From Solirubrobacteraceae bacterium (GTDB lineage: Bacteria; Actinomycetota; Thermoleophilia; Solirubrobacterales; Solirubrobacteraceae), in assembly GCA_024710825.1 (NCBI GenBank), contig JANJUA010000249.1:1-29357 (forward strand): a stretch of 29,357 nt of DNA, given 5' to 3'. Every line of letters starts with the position of its first letter. Within the stretch, counting starts at the first letter, position 1. The position numbers and the translations under genes are program-made. The notes under the pieces were generated by a model. That model was not told where the DNA came from, ran no database searches, and was given only the letters and a program-made list of their open reading frames with translations. This document shows positions 23,157 through 29,357 of this stretch, piece after piece.

Positions 23157-23821
23157 TGCTGATCCTCCTCCCGCCCTCCGAGGGCAAGCGCGAGCCCCCC
23201 GCCGGAGCCGACCGGGTGGATCTGGATGCGCTGGCGTTCGCGCGCGAGCTGGGCGCGGTCCGCGCTCGCCTGCTCGACGGGACGCTGCGCGCCGCCCCCG
23301 CCGCCCCCGCCGCGGACGTCTACAGCGGCGTGCTCTACGCGCGGCTGGGGCTGGCGGGCATGACGCCCGCTGCGCGGGCGCGGGCCGAGGCGCGGGTGCT
23401 GATCTTCAGCGCGCAGTGGGGGCTCCTGCGGCCGGGCGACCGCATCCCGGCGTACCGGCGCGAGGTGAGGGCGGGCGACTGGCGCGAGGCCGTCGGCACG
23501 GCGCTCGCGCCGCTCGACCTGCCCGACGAGCTCGTGGTGGACTGCCGCTCGGGGCCGTACGCGGCGATGTGGCGGCCTGAGACGGCGACGCACGTCGCCG
23601 TGCGCGCGTTCCGCGAGCACCCGGACGGCAGCCGTCAGGCGATCTCGCACATGGCGAAGGCGACGCGAGGGGACGTCGCTCGGGCGCTGCTGCGCTCGCG
23701 CCGCGCCTCCTGGCGTCCGCGCGACGTGCTGCGCGCCGCGCAGGCGGCGGGCCTGCGCGCCGAGCTGGGCGAGCTCGGCGACGGGCGGCGCCTGGCGCTG
23801 GACGTCGTCGAGCCGGCCTGA
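23156..23821 (+). CDS. yaaA: YaaA family (DUF328) peroxide-stress protein
   Basis: 221 aa. It has the family hallmarks: start VLILLPPSEGK, YSGVLYARLGL, FSAQWGLLRPGDRIPAYR and VVDCRSGPYAAMW. In E. coli YaaA limits iron-driven DNA damage during peroxide stress and the family binds DNA; no enzymatic reaction is firmly known. The start is the GTG at 23156, whose G is the last base of the helicase-nuclease stop (TAGTG). Translational coupling to a DNA-repair enzyme fits a DNA-damage role. The frame continues upstream to an ATG at 23117, but that portion is inside the helicase gene and lacks family similarity. Confidence 0.93.
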   Translation: MLILLPPSEGKREPPAGADRVDLDALAFARELGAVRARLLDGTLRAAPAAPAADVYSGVLYARLGLAGMTPAARARAEARVLIFSAQWGLLRPGDRIPAYRREVRAGDWREAVGTALAPLDLPDELVVDCRSGPYAAMWRPETATHVAVRAFREHPDGSRQAISHMAKATRGDVARALLRSRRASWRPRDVLRAAQAAGLRAELGELGDGRRLALDVVEPA

Positions 23822-23827
23822 GCCGAC

Positions 23828-24430
23828 CTACGCGACCGCGACCTCCGGCGCCAGCGCGAACGGCGGCACGAGCTCGATGCGGTCCCCGCTCCAGAACCGC
23901 CCCGGGTCGTACCAGCTCGCCGGTCGGCGCTCGGGCAGGAGCCCCATGTGCTGGAAGGTCGCCGCGACGAGCTCCGCGCAGTAGATCGTCTCCAGCGACG
24001 CGCCCCGGCGGCGCAACCGGCCGGTGAGCCAGTGGCGCGCCAGCCCGGCGGTGGTGGGGAACGCGCGGCCGTCGAAGCGCTCGATCGCCTCCATCAGCCG
24101 GTCCTCGTGCTCGCGGCCCAGCTCGCCCTCGAGCTGGCGCATCCAGGCGCGCTGGCCATAGCGATCGCGCCAGGTCGCGACCGCGTCGGCCAGCAGGTGG
24201 AGCTGCACGCCGCGCTGGCGCTTGCCGGTCCAGACGTCGGGCAGCGAGCGCCCCAGCTCCGCGTGCCAGAGCAGGGGCGGCAGGTCGTCGAGCGCCACGA
24301 CCATGCCGACGTGGTTGACGGGGCTGTTGGTCACGGCCCTGATCGCCAGGTCGGCGACCGTGCGGCCTCGGAAGAGCCACACGTCGCCGGTCGAGGCCGC
24401 GGCGAGCGCATCGTCCAGCGTCGTCGTCAC
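23828..24430 (-). CDS. YiiX/YebB-like permuted papain-fold (NlpC/P60 superfamily) protein
   Basis: 200 aa. The order of catalytic motifs is circularly permuted: the His comes first (NSPVNHVGMVV, H40) and the Cys later (ETIYCAELVAATF, C151), as in the YiiX/YaeF group. TGDVWLFRG at the start is the usual first strand. Members are thought to be amidases, acyltransferases or lipid hydrolases; the substrate is not known. There is no signal peptide, so a cytosolic or membrane-face role is likely. GTG start with TAGCGT ending seven bases upstream. It is divergent from the 61-aa membrane protein with overlapping -10 hexamers. Confidence 0.8.
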   Translation of the reverse strand: MTTTLDDALAAASTGDVWLFRGRTVADLAIRAVTNSPVNHVGMVVALDDLPPLLWHAELGRSLPDVWTGKRQRGVQLHLLADAVATWRDRYGQRAWMRQLEGELGREHEDRLMEAIERFDGRAFPTTAGLARHWLTGRLRRRGASLETIYCAELVAATFQHMGLLPERRPASWYDPGRFWSGDRIELVPPFALAPEVAVA

Positions 24431-24436
24431 GGCGCG

Positions 24437-24443
24437 TACGCTA
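24437..24443. promoter_or_regulatory. Symmetric bidirectional -10 (TACGCTA)
   Basis: TACGCTA fits TANNNTA: TACGCT on the plus strand ends eight bases before ATG 24451, and TAGCGT on the minus strand ends seven bases before GTG 24430. Both genes have no Shine-Dalgarno, so both mRNAs would be leaderless from one shared element in a 20-bp gap. Confidence 0.5.
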
Positions 24444-24450
24444 CGCGGCC

Positions 24451-24636
24451 ATGCGGGTGCCTTGGAAGCTCCTCGGGCTGGCCGGTCTGGCCGGCGTCGC
24501 CGCCGGCGGGGCGATCGTCGTCCGGCGCCGCCGCGACCAGCGCCACTACGACCCCGACGAGCTGCGAGCGCGCCTGCACGAGCGGTTGGCCGAGGCGCGA
24601 TCCGACGCCGCGCCGGGGACCGAGCCCTCGACCTAG
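24451..24636 (+). CDS. Small single-pass membrane protein (61 aa)
   Basis: 61 aa. One hydrophobic Gly/Ala-rich helix (about residues 6-26, LLGLAGLAGVAAGGAIVV) is followed by a positive stop-transfer cluster RRRRDQR and a charged amphipathic helix (DPDELRARLHERLAEA). The cytosolic C-terminus is predicted from the positive-inside rule. Function unknown. It is supported as a gene by the neat TM-plus-helix architecture, by TACGCT eight bases upstream, and by its stop sharing CTAG with the convergent PAC2 gene. Confidence 0.7.
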   Translation: MRVPWKLLGLAGLAGVAAGGAIVVRRRRDQRHYDPDELRARLHERLAEARSDAAPGTEPST

Positions 24637-25514
24637 GAACCCGTGTCGCCCGAGCCGCGCTGGCGCAGGAAGCGCTGGAACTCGCGGGCGATCACGTCGC
24701 CGGACGGCAGCTCGGAGGGATCGACCGGCTCGTCGTCCTCCTCGGCCGCCTTCTCGAGGCGGTCGACGAAGGCCTGCACGTCCGGGTCCGACTGCACCGC
24801 GAGCGAGACCTGGCGCTCGTAGTCGCCCGAGGCGCTCTCGAGCTCGGTCGCGTCGACGGTCACGCCGACGAGCCCCTCGAGCTTGCGGACGAGCGCCAGC
24901 GCCGCCTTGGGGTTCGGCGCCGCCGCGACGTAGTGCGGGACGGTCGCCCACAGGCTCGCCGACGGCAGGCCGGCCTCAGAGCAGGCCGCGTGGACGACGC
25001 CCGTTATGCCGGTCGGCCCCTCGTAGGACGACGGCTGCAGGTCGGTGCGCTCCGCCAGCGACTCGTCCGTGGCGAACCCCGTGATGCCGACCGGACGCGA
25101 ATGCGGCACGTCCGCGAGCAGCGCGCCGAGCGTGACGACGAGCTGCACGCCGAGCACGTCGGCGACCTCCACCACGATCTCCGAGAACGTGCGCCAGCGC
25201 ATCGACGGCTCGGGGCCGCTCAGCAGGATCAGGTCGCGCGGGGCGCGCGGGATGCGCGCCTCCCAGATCTCGACCGCGGGCCACGTGAGCTCGCGCGTGC
25301 GGCCCTCGATCATCTCGATGCGCGGCCGGGTCGCCTGGAAGTCGTAGAACTCCTCCGGGTCGATCTGCGCGAAGCGGGTGGCGCCGTGCGCGGAGCCGAC
25401 GAAGGTCAGCGCCGCCGACGCGGCGTCGCCCGCGTCGTTCCAGCCCTTGAACGCGCACACCATCGCCGGGGCGCGAAGGCCGTCCGGACGGCGGTCCCAG
25501 AGGAGCGGCTGCAT
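24633..25514 (-). CDS. PAC2 family protein (proteasome assembly chaperone-like)
   Basis: 293 aa. Family features are MVCAFKGWNDAGDAASAAL (cited as AFKGWNDAGDAAS), the YDFQATRP segment, DLILLSGPEPSMRW, VVTLGALLADVPHSRPV and a helical acidic C-terminus (EEDDEPVDPSEL). Actinobacterial PAC2 proteins (such as mycobacterial Rv2125) share a fold with eukaryotic proteasome assembly chaperones; their role in bacteria is unsettled. No proteasome gene is in the window. The start is ATG 25514, with TACCGT ending seven bases upstream; GTG 25523 is an alternative but overlaps that hexamer. It is divergent from the OB-HD gene. Confidence 0.88.
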   Translation of the reverse strand: MQPLLWDRRPDGLRAPAMVCAFKGWNDAGDAASAALTFVGSAHGATRFAQIDPEEFYDFQATRPRIEMIEGRTRELTWPAVEIWEARIPRAPRDLILLSGPEPSMRWRTFSEIVVEVADVLGVQLVVTLGALLADVPHSRPVGITGFATDESLAERTDLQPSSYEGPTGITGVVHAACSEAGLPSASLWATVPHYVAAAPNPKAALALVRKLEGLVGVTVDATELESASGDYERQVSLAVQSDPDVQAFVDRLEKAAEEDDEPVDPSELPSGDVIAREFQRFLRQRGSGDTGS

Positions 25515-25521
25515 CCGACTC

Positions 25522-25533
25522 ACGGTACATGAT
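25522..25533. promoter_or_regulatory. Back-to-back divergent -10 pair (PAC2 and OB-HD genes)
   Basis: ACGGTA (TACCGT on the minus strand, 25522-25527) directly adjoins CATGAT on the plus strand (25528-25533). The minus hexamer ends seven bases before ATG 25514 and the plus one six bases before GTG 25540. The whole intergenic gap is 25 bp. Confidence 0.35.
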
Positions 25534-25539
25534 GGGTCC

Positions 25540-26451
25540 GTGAGCTCCGGGCCCTCCACGGCGGCCTCGCCCCCCGCCGCCATCGCCACGCTGCGCGCCG
25601 GCCAGGACGTCGTCGGCGTCTTCGCGTGCACGCGCAAGGACCGCCTCCAGGCGCGCTCCGGCGCCGCCTACCTGGCGCTCGAGCTGCGCGACTCGTCGGG
25701 CGCCATCCCGGCGCGCGTCTTCCGCGACGCCGACCTGCTGGCGGGACGGTTCGAGCGCGGCGACCTGGTCCGCGTCGCAGGTCGCGTGGAGCGCTTCCGC
25801 GACGAGCTCCAGGTCGAGGTCCGCGCCATCGCGCGCGCCGAGGGCGAGGAGGCGGACCCGGCCCGCTTCCTGCCCGTCGCCTACCGCGACCTCGACGAGC
25901 TCGACGGCTTCCTCGAGGCGCTGGCGGGCGAGGTGCGCGACCCCGGCTTCTCGGGACTGCTCGCCGGACTGCTGGGCGACGCCGAGCTGCGCGCCGCGCT
26001 CCGACGCGCGCCCTGCACGCGCAACGCGCACCACGCCTACCTCGGCGGCCTGCTCGAGCACACCGTCGCGGTGGGCACGCTGGCGCTCGAGGCCTGCCAG
26101 CTGCACCCCCGCCTGGATCAGAACCTGCTCCTCACCGCGGCGCTCGTCCACGACCTCGGCAAGACCCGCGAGTTCACCTACGGGGCCGAGATCGGCCTGA
26201 CCGACGAGGGCCGCCTGCTCGGGCACGTCGAGCTCGGGCTGCGGCTGCTCGACGAGCGCGGCCGCAGCCGCCTCGACGACGCCCGGCGCGTGGCTCTCGC
26301 CCACTGCGTCCTCACCCACCACGGGGCCGACGGCGCCCCCGGACGACGGTTCGGCTCGGCCGAGGCGATCGCCCTGTACCGTCTCAACGCCGTCGACGCC
26401 GCGGTCAAGGGCGCCATCGAGCACGGCATCGCCCAGCCCGCCGCCACATGA
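25540..26451 (+). CDS. OB-fold plus HD-domain protein, YhaM-like 3'-5' exoribonuclease family
   Basis: 303 aa from GTG 25540. An N-terminal OB fold (about 18-98: GQDVVGVFACTRKD, GDLVRVAGRVERF) is joined to an HD phosphohydrolase domain with GGLLEHTVAV (H174), ALVHDLGKTREF (H204-D205) and THHG (H260, H261). This is the layout of YhaM-type exoribonucleases that trim RNA or ssDNA 3' ends. The closing helix, which in many HD domains supplies a last Asp ligand (YxDxxDA), reads YRLNAVDA here, so that position may be Asn283. The gene ends in an ATGA overlap with the MFS transporter. A longer frame begins at 25378 but lies over the PAC2 gene. Confidence 0.85.
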   Translation: MSSGPSTAASPPAAIATLRAGQDVVGVFACTRKDRLQARSGAAYLALELRDSSGAIPARVFRDADLLAGRFERGDLVRVAGRVERFRDELQVEVRAIARAEGEEADPARFLPVAYRDLDELDGFLEALAGEVRDPGFSGLLAGLLGDAELRAALRRAPCTRNAHHAYLGGLLEHTVAVGTLALEACQLHPRLDQNLLLTAALVHDLGKTREFTYGAEIGLTDEGRLLGHVELGLRLLDERGRSRLDDARRVALAHCVLTHHGADGAPGRRFGSAEAIALYRLNAVDAAVKGAIEHGIAQPAAT

Positions 26452-27974
26452 GCCTGCGCATCACGGACGCCAACCGCCGCTGGTGGGTCCTCGGGACCAT
26501 GACCGGGTCGCTGTCGATGATCCTCATCGACCAGACCGTGGTCAGCGTGGCTCTGCCGACGATCCAGGGCGACCTCGACGTCTCCCAGACCGGGCTTCAG
26601 TGGATCGTCAACGCGTACCTGCTGTCGCTCGCCGTGCTGGTGGCGCTCGGCGGCCGCATCGGCGACCTGCTCGGCAACGAGCGGACGTTCCGCATCGGGG
26701 CGCTGGTCTTCGTGCTCGCCTCCGCCGGGTGCGGGCTGGCCGGCGGAGAGAGCGAGATCCTGGTGGCGCGCGCGATCCAGGGCGTGGGCGCGGCGCTCAT
26801 GCTGCCGGCCAGCGGCGCGATCGTCATGGCGGCCTTCGGGCCGAAGGAGCGAGGGCGCGCGATGGGCGTCTACGCGGGCGTGTCGATGGTGTTCCTCGCG
26901 CTCGGACCGCTCGTGGGCGGGCTGCTCACCGAGGGGGTGAGCTGGCGGGCGGTGTTCTACGTCAACCTGCCGGTCGGTGTGGCGATGCTCGTCGCGGCGC
27001 GCGTGACGATGCCGCGCTCCGCGGCGCCGCCGCCGGTCGGCGGCAAGATCGACTGGCCGGGCGTGCCGCTGATCGTCGTGGGGCTCGGCTCGCTGGTGCT
27101 GGCGCTCATGCAGAGCCAGGCCTGGGGCTGGGGCTCGGCGGCGACCATCGTCCTGCTCTGCACGGCGGCCGTGCTGCTGCCCTTGTTCGTCTGGTGGGAG
27201 CTGCGGGCGCCGCAGCCGCTGATCGCGCTGCGACTCTTCCGCAGCGCGAACTTCGGCGCCGACAACGGCGTGCTCGCGGCGGTCCAGTTCGCGCTCGTGG
27301 GCGTCTCGGTGTTCGGGGCGATCTGGGTGCAGGACGTGCTCGGCTTCGGGCCGGTCGAGGCCGGGCTGTCGCTGCTGCCGCTGACGCTGCCGCTGCTGGT
27401 CATGGCGCCGCTCGCCGGGCGCCTGTACGACCTGATCGGCCCGCGGGCGCCCGTGTCGGCGGGCGCGCTCGTGATCGCCGCCGCGCTGGCGTGGAACGCG
27501 GCGATGCTCGAGAAGCTCAGCTACGCCTGGGTGGTGCCGGGCTACGTCGCCCTGGGCGTCGGGCTCGGGCTGGTCATGACGCCCGCGAGCACGGACGCGA
27601 TGAACGTCGCGGCGGTGCGGCTGCGCGCGCAGGCGTCCGGGGTGACGCAGACCGTGCGCCAGGTCGGCGGCACGATCGGCATGGCGGTCATGGGCACGAT
27701 CGTCGCGCACGTGCAGACGGCTCGGATCACGAGCTGGGTCGAGGCCGACCCGTCGACGCGCGGCGCGCAGGTCCCCGAGCTCGAGGCGCTGATCGCCCAG
27801 CCGGACCAGCTCCAGGACGGGGGGATCTCGCCGGACCTGCTGGAGGAGGTGCGCCACGCGGTGACCGACGCGATCGCGACCTCCTACTGGGCGGCGGCGG
27901 GCGTGCTGCTGGTCGCCGCGGCGACCGCCGGGCTGGTGCTGCGGCGCGTGCGCGCTGCCGACGCCGACGGATAG
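26448..27974 (+). CDS. MFS transporter, DHA2 (14-TM, EmrB/QacA type)
   Basis: 508 aa drug/H+ antiporter-like exporter with about 14 membrane helices. TM1 carries LIDQTVVSVALPTIQ (DHA2 motif LDxTIVNVALP), motif A is GGRIGDLLGNERTF, motif C is ALGPLVGGLLTEG followed by SWRAVFYVNLPVG, and a later LVMTPASTDAMN resembles the family's second-half motif. Substrate cannot be predicted. The ATG overlaps the TGA of the OB-HD gene (ATGA), so it is translated with that gene; a link between a nuclease-like protein and an exporter is not obvious and may only reflect operon packing. No regulator is adjacent. Confidence 0.94.
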   Translation: MSLRITDANRRWWVLGTMTGSLSMILIDQTVVSVALPTIQGDLDVSQTGLQWIVNAYLLSLAVLVALGGRIGDLLGNERTFRIGALVFVLASAGCGLAGGESEILVARAIQGVGAALMLPASGAIVMAAFGPKERGRAMGVYAGVSMVFLALGPLVGGLLTEGVSWRAVFYVNLPVGVAMLVAARVTMPRSAAPPPVGGKIDWPGVPLIVVGLGSLVLALMQSQAWGWGSAATIVLLCTAAVLLPLFVWWELRAPQPLIALRLFRSANFGADNGVLAAVQFALVGVSVFGAIWVQDVLGFGPVEAGLSLLPLTLPLLVMAPLAGRLYDLIGPRAPVSAGALVIAAALAWNAAMLEKLSYAWVVPGYVALGVGLGLVMTPASTDAMNVAAVRLRAQASGVTQTVRQVGGTIGMAVMGTIVAHVQTARITSWVEADPSTRGAQVPELEALIAQPDQLQDGGISPDLLEEVRHAVTDAIATSYWAAAGVLLVAAATAGLVLRRVRAADADG

Positions 27975-28076
27975 CGGGCGACCGCCGCGGGGACGCGCCC
28001 GCGCGACCGACCGCCGGATGTCCGTCAGGCGACACCGAACCGCCCCGACGCGAGAGGCGAGGGGTTCCCAGCGGAC

Positions 28077-29012
28077 ATGCCACGAATCATCCTCACCCTG
28101 GCCCTCGGACTGCTCCTGCTGCTTCCGGCCGCGGCATCGGCGAAGCGCTACGACGTCCGCGTCGGCATCGGCGACCAGAACGTCGAGATGTTCGACGAAT
28201 CCCGCTTCGAGCGGCTCGACATCAAGCGCGTGCGCTACTTCGTGCCCTGGAACGCGGTCCGCGACCCCGCTGCGCTCGCCCGCGCCCGCGCCTACGTCCA
28301 GCGCGCCCGCCAGGCCGGCGTCAAGGTGATGGTGCACGTCTCCACCGACGACCTGCGCATCCGCCGCGCGAAGCTTCCGTCCGTCAAGCGCTACCGCCGC
28401 GACGTCGGCCGGCTCGTACGCGAGCTGCGGCCCCTCGGCGTCCGCGAATGGGGCGTCTGGAACGAGGCCAACCACAAGAGCCAGCCGACCTGGCGCGCGC
28501 CCGGCCGGGCGGCGCGCTACTTCAAGGCGTTCCGCAAGATCTGCGGCGGATGCCGAATCGTCGCGCTCGACGTGCTCGACCAGCGCGGGGTGGAGCGCTA
28601 CATCAAGCGCTTCTACCGAAAGCTCAGCCCGAGGCTGACCCGTCAGGCGCGGTTCGTGGGCATCCACAACTACTCGGACGTCAACCGCAGGCGGATGAGC
28701 GGAACGCGCGGAATCATGCGCGCCGTCCGCCGCCACGGCCCGCGCAAGGCGCGCTTCTGGCTGACCGAGACCGGCGGCGTGGTGGAGCTGGGAAGCAGCT
28801 TCCGCTGCAACGAGCGCCGCGCCGGCAACCGCATGCGCTACCTGTTCCGGCTGCTCAAGCGCGAGCGGAGCTCGATCCAGAGGGCCTACGTCTACAACTG
28901 GTTCGGCACGGACTGCACGACGCGGATGGACACCGGCGTCGTCAACCGGGACGGCAGCCCGCGGCGCTCCTACCGGGTGCTGCGCAAGGGCCTGAGGAGC
29001 TTCAAGCGCTGA
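28077..29012 (+). CDS. Secreted clan GH-A-like (TIM-barrel) glycoside hydrolase-type protein
   Basis: 311 aa. Residues 1-22 are a clear signal peptide (hydrophobic LTLALGLLLLLPAA, AxA site ASA). The mature part reads as a (beta/alpha)8 barrel with two glutamates at clan GH-A positions: E130 in REWGVWNEANH (acid/base, the Asn-Glu pair) and E231 in RFWLTETGG (nucleophile at strand 7), plus GIHNYSD (195-201) and YVYNWFG near strand 8. The spacing of 101 residues is reasonable. The protein is exceptionally Arg/Lys-rich, suggesting binding to an acidic polysaccharide or cell wall. The GH family cannot be named. ATG with GAGGGG 12 bases upstream. The 102 bp before it hold no clear promoter. Confidence 0.75.
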   Translation: MPRIILTLALGLLLLLPAAASAKRYDVRVGIGDQNVEMFDESRFERLDIKRVRYFVPWNAVRDPAALARARAYVQRARQAGVKVMVHVSTDDLRIRRAKLPSVKRYRRDVGRLVRELRPLGVREWGVWNEANHKSQPTWRAPGRAARYFKAFRKICGGCRIVALDVLDQRGVERYIKRFYRKLSPRLTRQARFVGIHNYSDVNRRRMSGTRGIMRAVRRHGPRKARFWLTETGGVVELGSSFRCNERRAGNRMRYLFRLLKRERSSIQRAYVYNWFGTDCTTRMDTGVVNRDGSPRRSYRVLRKGLRSFKR

Positions 29013-29042
29013 ACGACGGCCTCAGCTCGCCGCGACGGTGCG

Positions 29043-29357
29043 CTACGGGCCCGGCGGCTCGAGGATCGCGGGGCCGTCTTCGCTGCGCGAGCGGATCTCC
29101 TTGCGGTACTCCCACCATTCGCGGATGGTGATCTGCACCGTCGCGGCGAGCGGGATCGCCATCAGCGCGCCGATGATGCCGAACAGCGAGCTGCCGAAGA
29201 GCACCGCGACGAGCACCGCGAACGGATGCACGTTCACGGCCCGCTTCTGGATCTGCGGCTGGATCACGCTGTTCTCGACCTGCTGGTAGACGATCGCCCA
29301 CAGCACCCAGATGATCGTGATCGTCGGGAAGTCCTCGAACAGCGTGACGAACGCGAC
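29043..29357 (-). CDS. AI-2E family transporter, C-terminal part (5' end outside window)
   Basis: Partial gene, 104 codons visible, open to the window edge. It reads YQQVENSVIQPQIQKRAVNVHPF, cited as YQQVENSVIQP, then VLVAVLFGSSLFGIIGALMAIPLAATVQI and a charged tail (REWWEYRKEIRSR). These are the last two membrane helices of AI-2E/UPF0118 (PerM-like) transporters, which export small molecules or exchange ions. The frame upstream of 29306 stays open (VAFVTLFEDFPTITIIWVLW), so the gene continues beyond base 29357. It converges on the GH-A-like gene with a 30-bp gap. Confidence 0.9.
   Translation of the reverse strand, partial: VAFVTLFEDFPTITIIWVLWAIVYQQVENSVIQPQIQKRAVNVHPFAVLVAVLFGSSLFGIIGALMAIPLAATVQITIREWWEYRKEIRSRSEDGPAILEPPGP

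Noticed and set aside
27974..28001. CGGGCG...CGCCCG repeat after the MFS gene
   Set aside because: Short GC arms with a 14-nt loop are common by chance here; no convincing terminator.

Overview
The window is a gene-dense (about 90% or more coding), very GC-rich stretch of bacterial chromosome. High-GC codon use, the lhr-nei pair, a MIP18-ParA type Mrp without a CxxC motif, a 'coenzyme F420 biosynthesis-associated' metalloprotease (DUF2342), a PAC2-family protein, a UvrD-like helicase fused to an Fe-S PD-(D/E)XK nuclease and groESL behind CIRCE operators point to Actinomycetota. The overall feel suggests Thermoleophilia/Solirubrobacterales, but that rank is inference. I see no tRNA, rRNA, IS element, CRISPR array or prophage, and no gene-free stretch longer than about 150 bp.

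Layout. 1-2.3 kb: 3' end of an Lhr helicase, Nei-type DNA glycosylase, glycerophosphodiester phosphodiesterase. 2.3-3.4 kb: BioY biotin transporter converging on a small secreted protein. 3.5-5.0 kb: Crp-type regulator, Nudix hydrolase, ASCH-domain protein. 5.0-6.0 kb: membrane protein on the minus strand. 6.05-8.1 kb: groES-groEL behind two CIRCE operators, closed by a strong hairpin. 8.1-10.7 kb (minus): DUF4389 four-repeat membrane protein and an abutting M48 membrane protease. 10.8-11.6 kb: MOSC protein. 11.7-13.2 kb (minus): MarR regulator with its own operator, and a small citrate synthase. 13.3-14.7 kb: amidase. 14.7-15.6 kb (minus): NmrA/SDR-like protein with a possible 15-codon leader peptide. 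15.7 kb: 7Fe-type ferredoxin. 16.0-18.0 kb (minus): small protein, Mrp Fe-S carrier ATPase, basic coiled-coil protein with a LexA-like box in its promoter. 18.1-20.0 kb (minus): inositol-monophosphatase-like enzyme coupled to the DUF2342 metalloprotease. 20.0-23.8 kb: helicase-nuclease overlapping yaaA. 23.8-25.5 kb: permuted-papain-fold protein, one-TM small protein, PAC2 protein. 25.5-28.0 kb: OB-HD nuclease-like protein coupled to a DHA2-type MFS exporter. 28.1-29.0 kb: secreted clan GH-A-like protein. The window ends inside an AI-2E family transporter gene.

Most genes are housekeeping or conserved actinobacterial genes, and I found no obviously new multi-gene defence or biosynthetic system. 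The most interesting signal is the promoter architecture. At many starts a TANNNT (or NANNNT) hexamer ends only 6-8 nt before the start codon and no Shine-Dalgarno is visible, which is the layout of leaderless transcripts. At divergent gene pairs the two -10 hexamers overlap, in two cases as a symmetric TANNNTA. One such promoter appears to drive a leaderless 15-codon ORF whose stop overlaps the start of the NmrA-like gene. Three convergent pairs share a single CTAG as both stop codons. Other points worth checking are degenerate helicase motifs in an otherwise intact helicase-nuclease, a Glu at the catalytic Asp of the citrate synthase, and the two-fold duplicated DUF4389 protein paired with an M48 protease.
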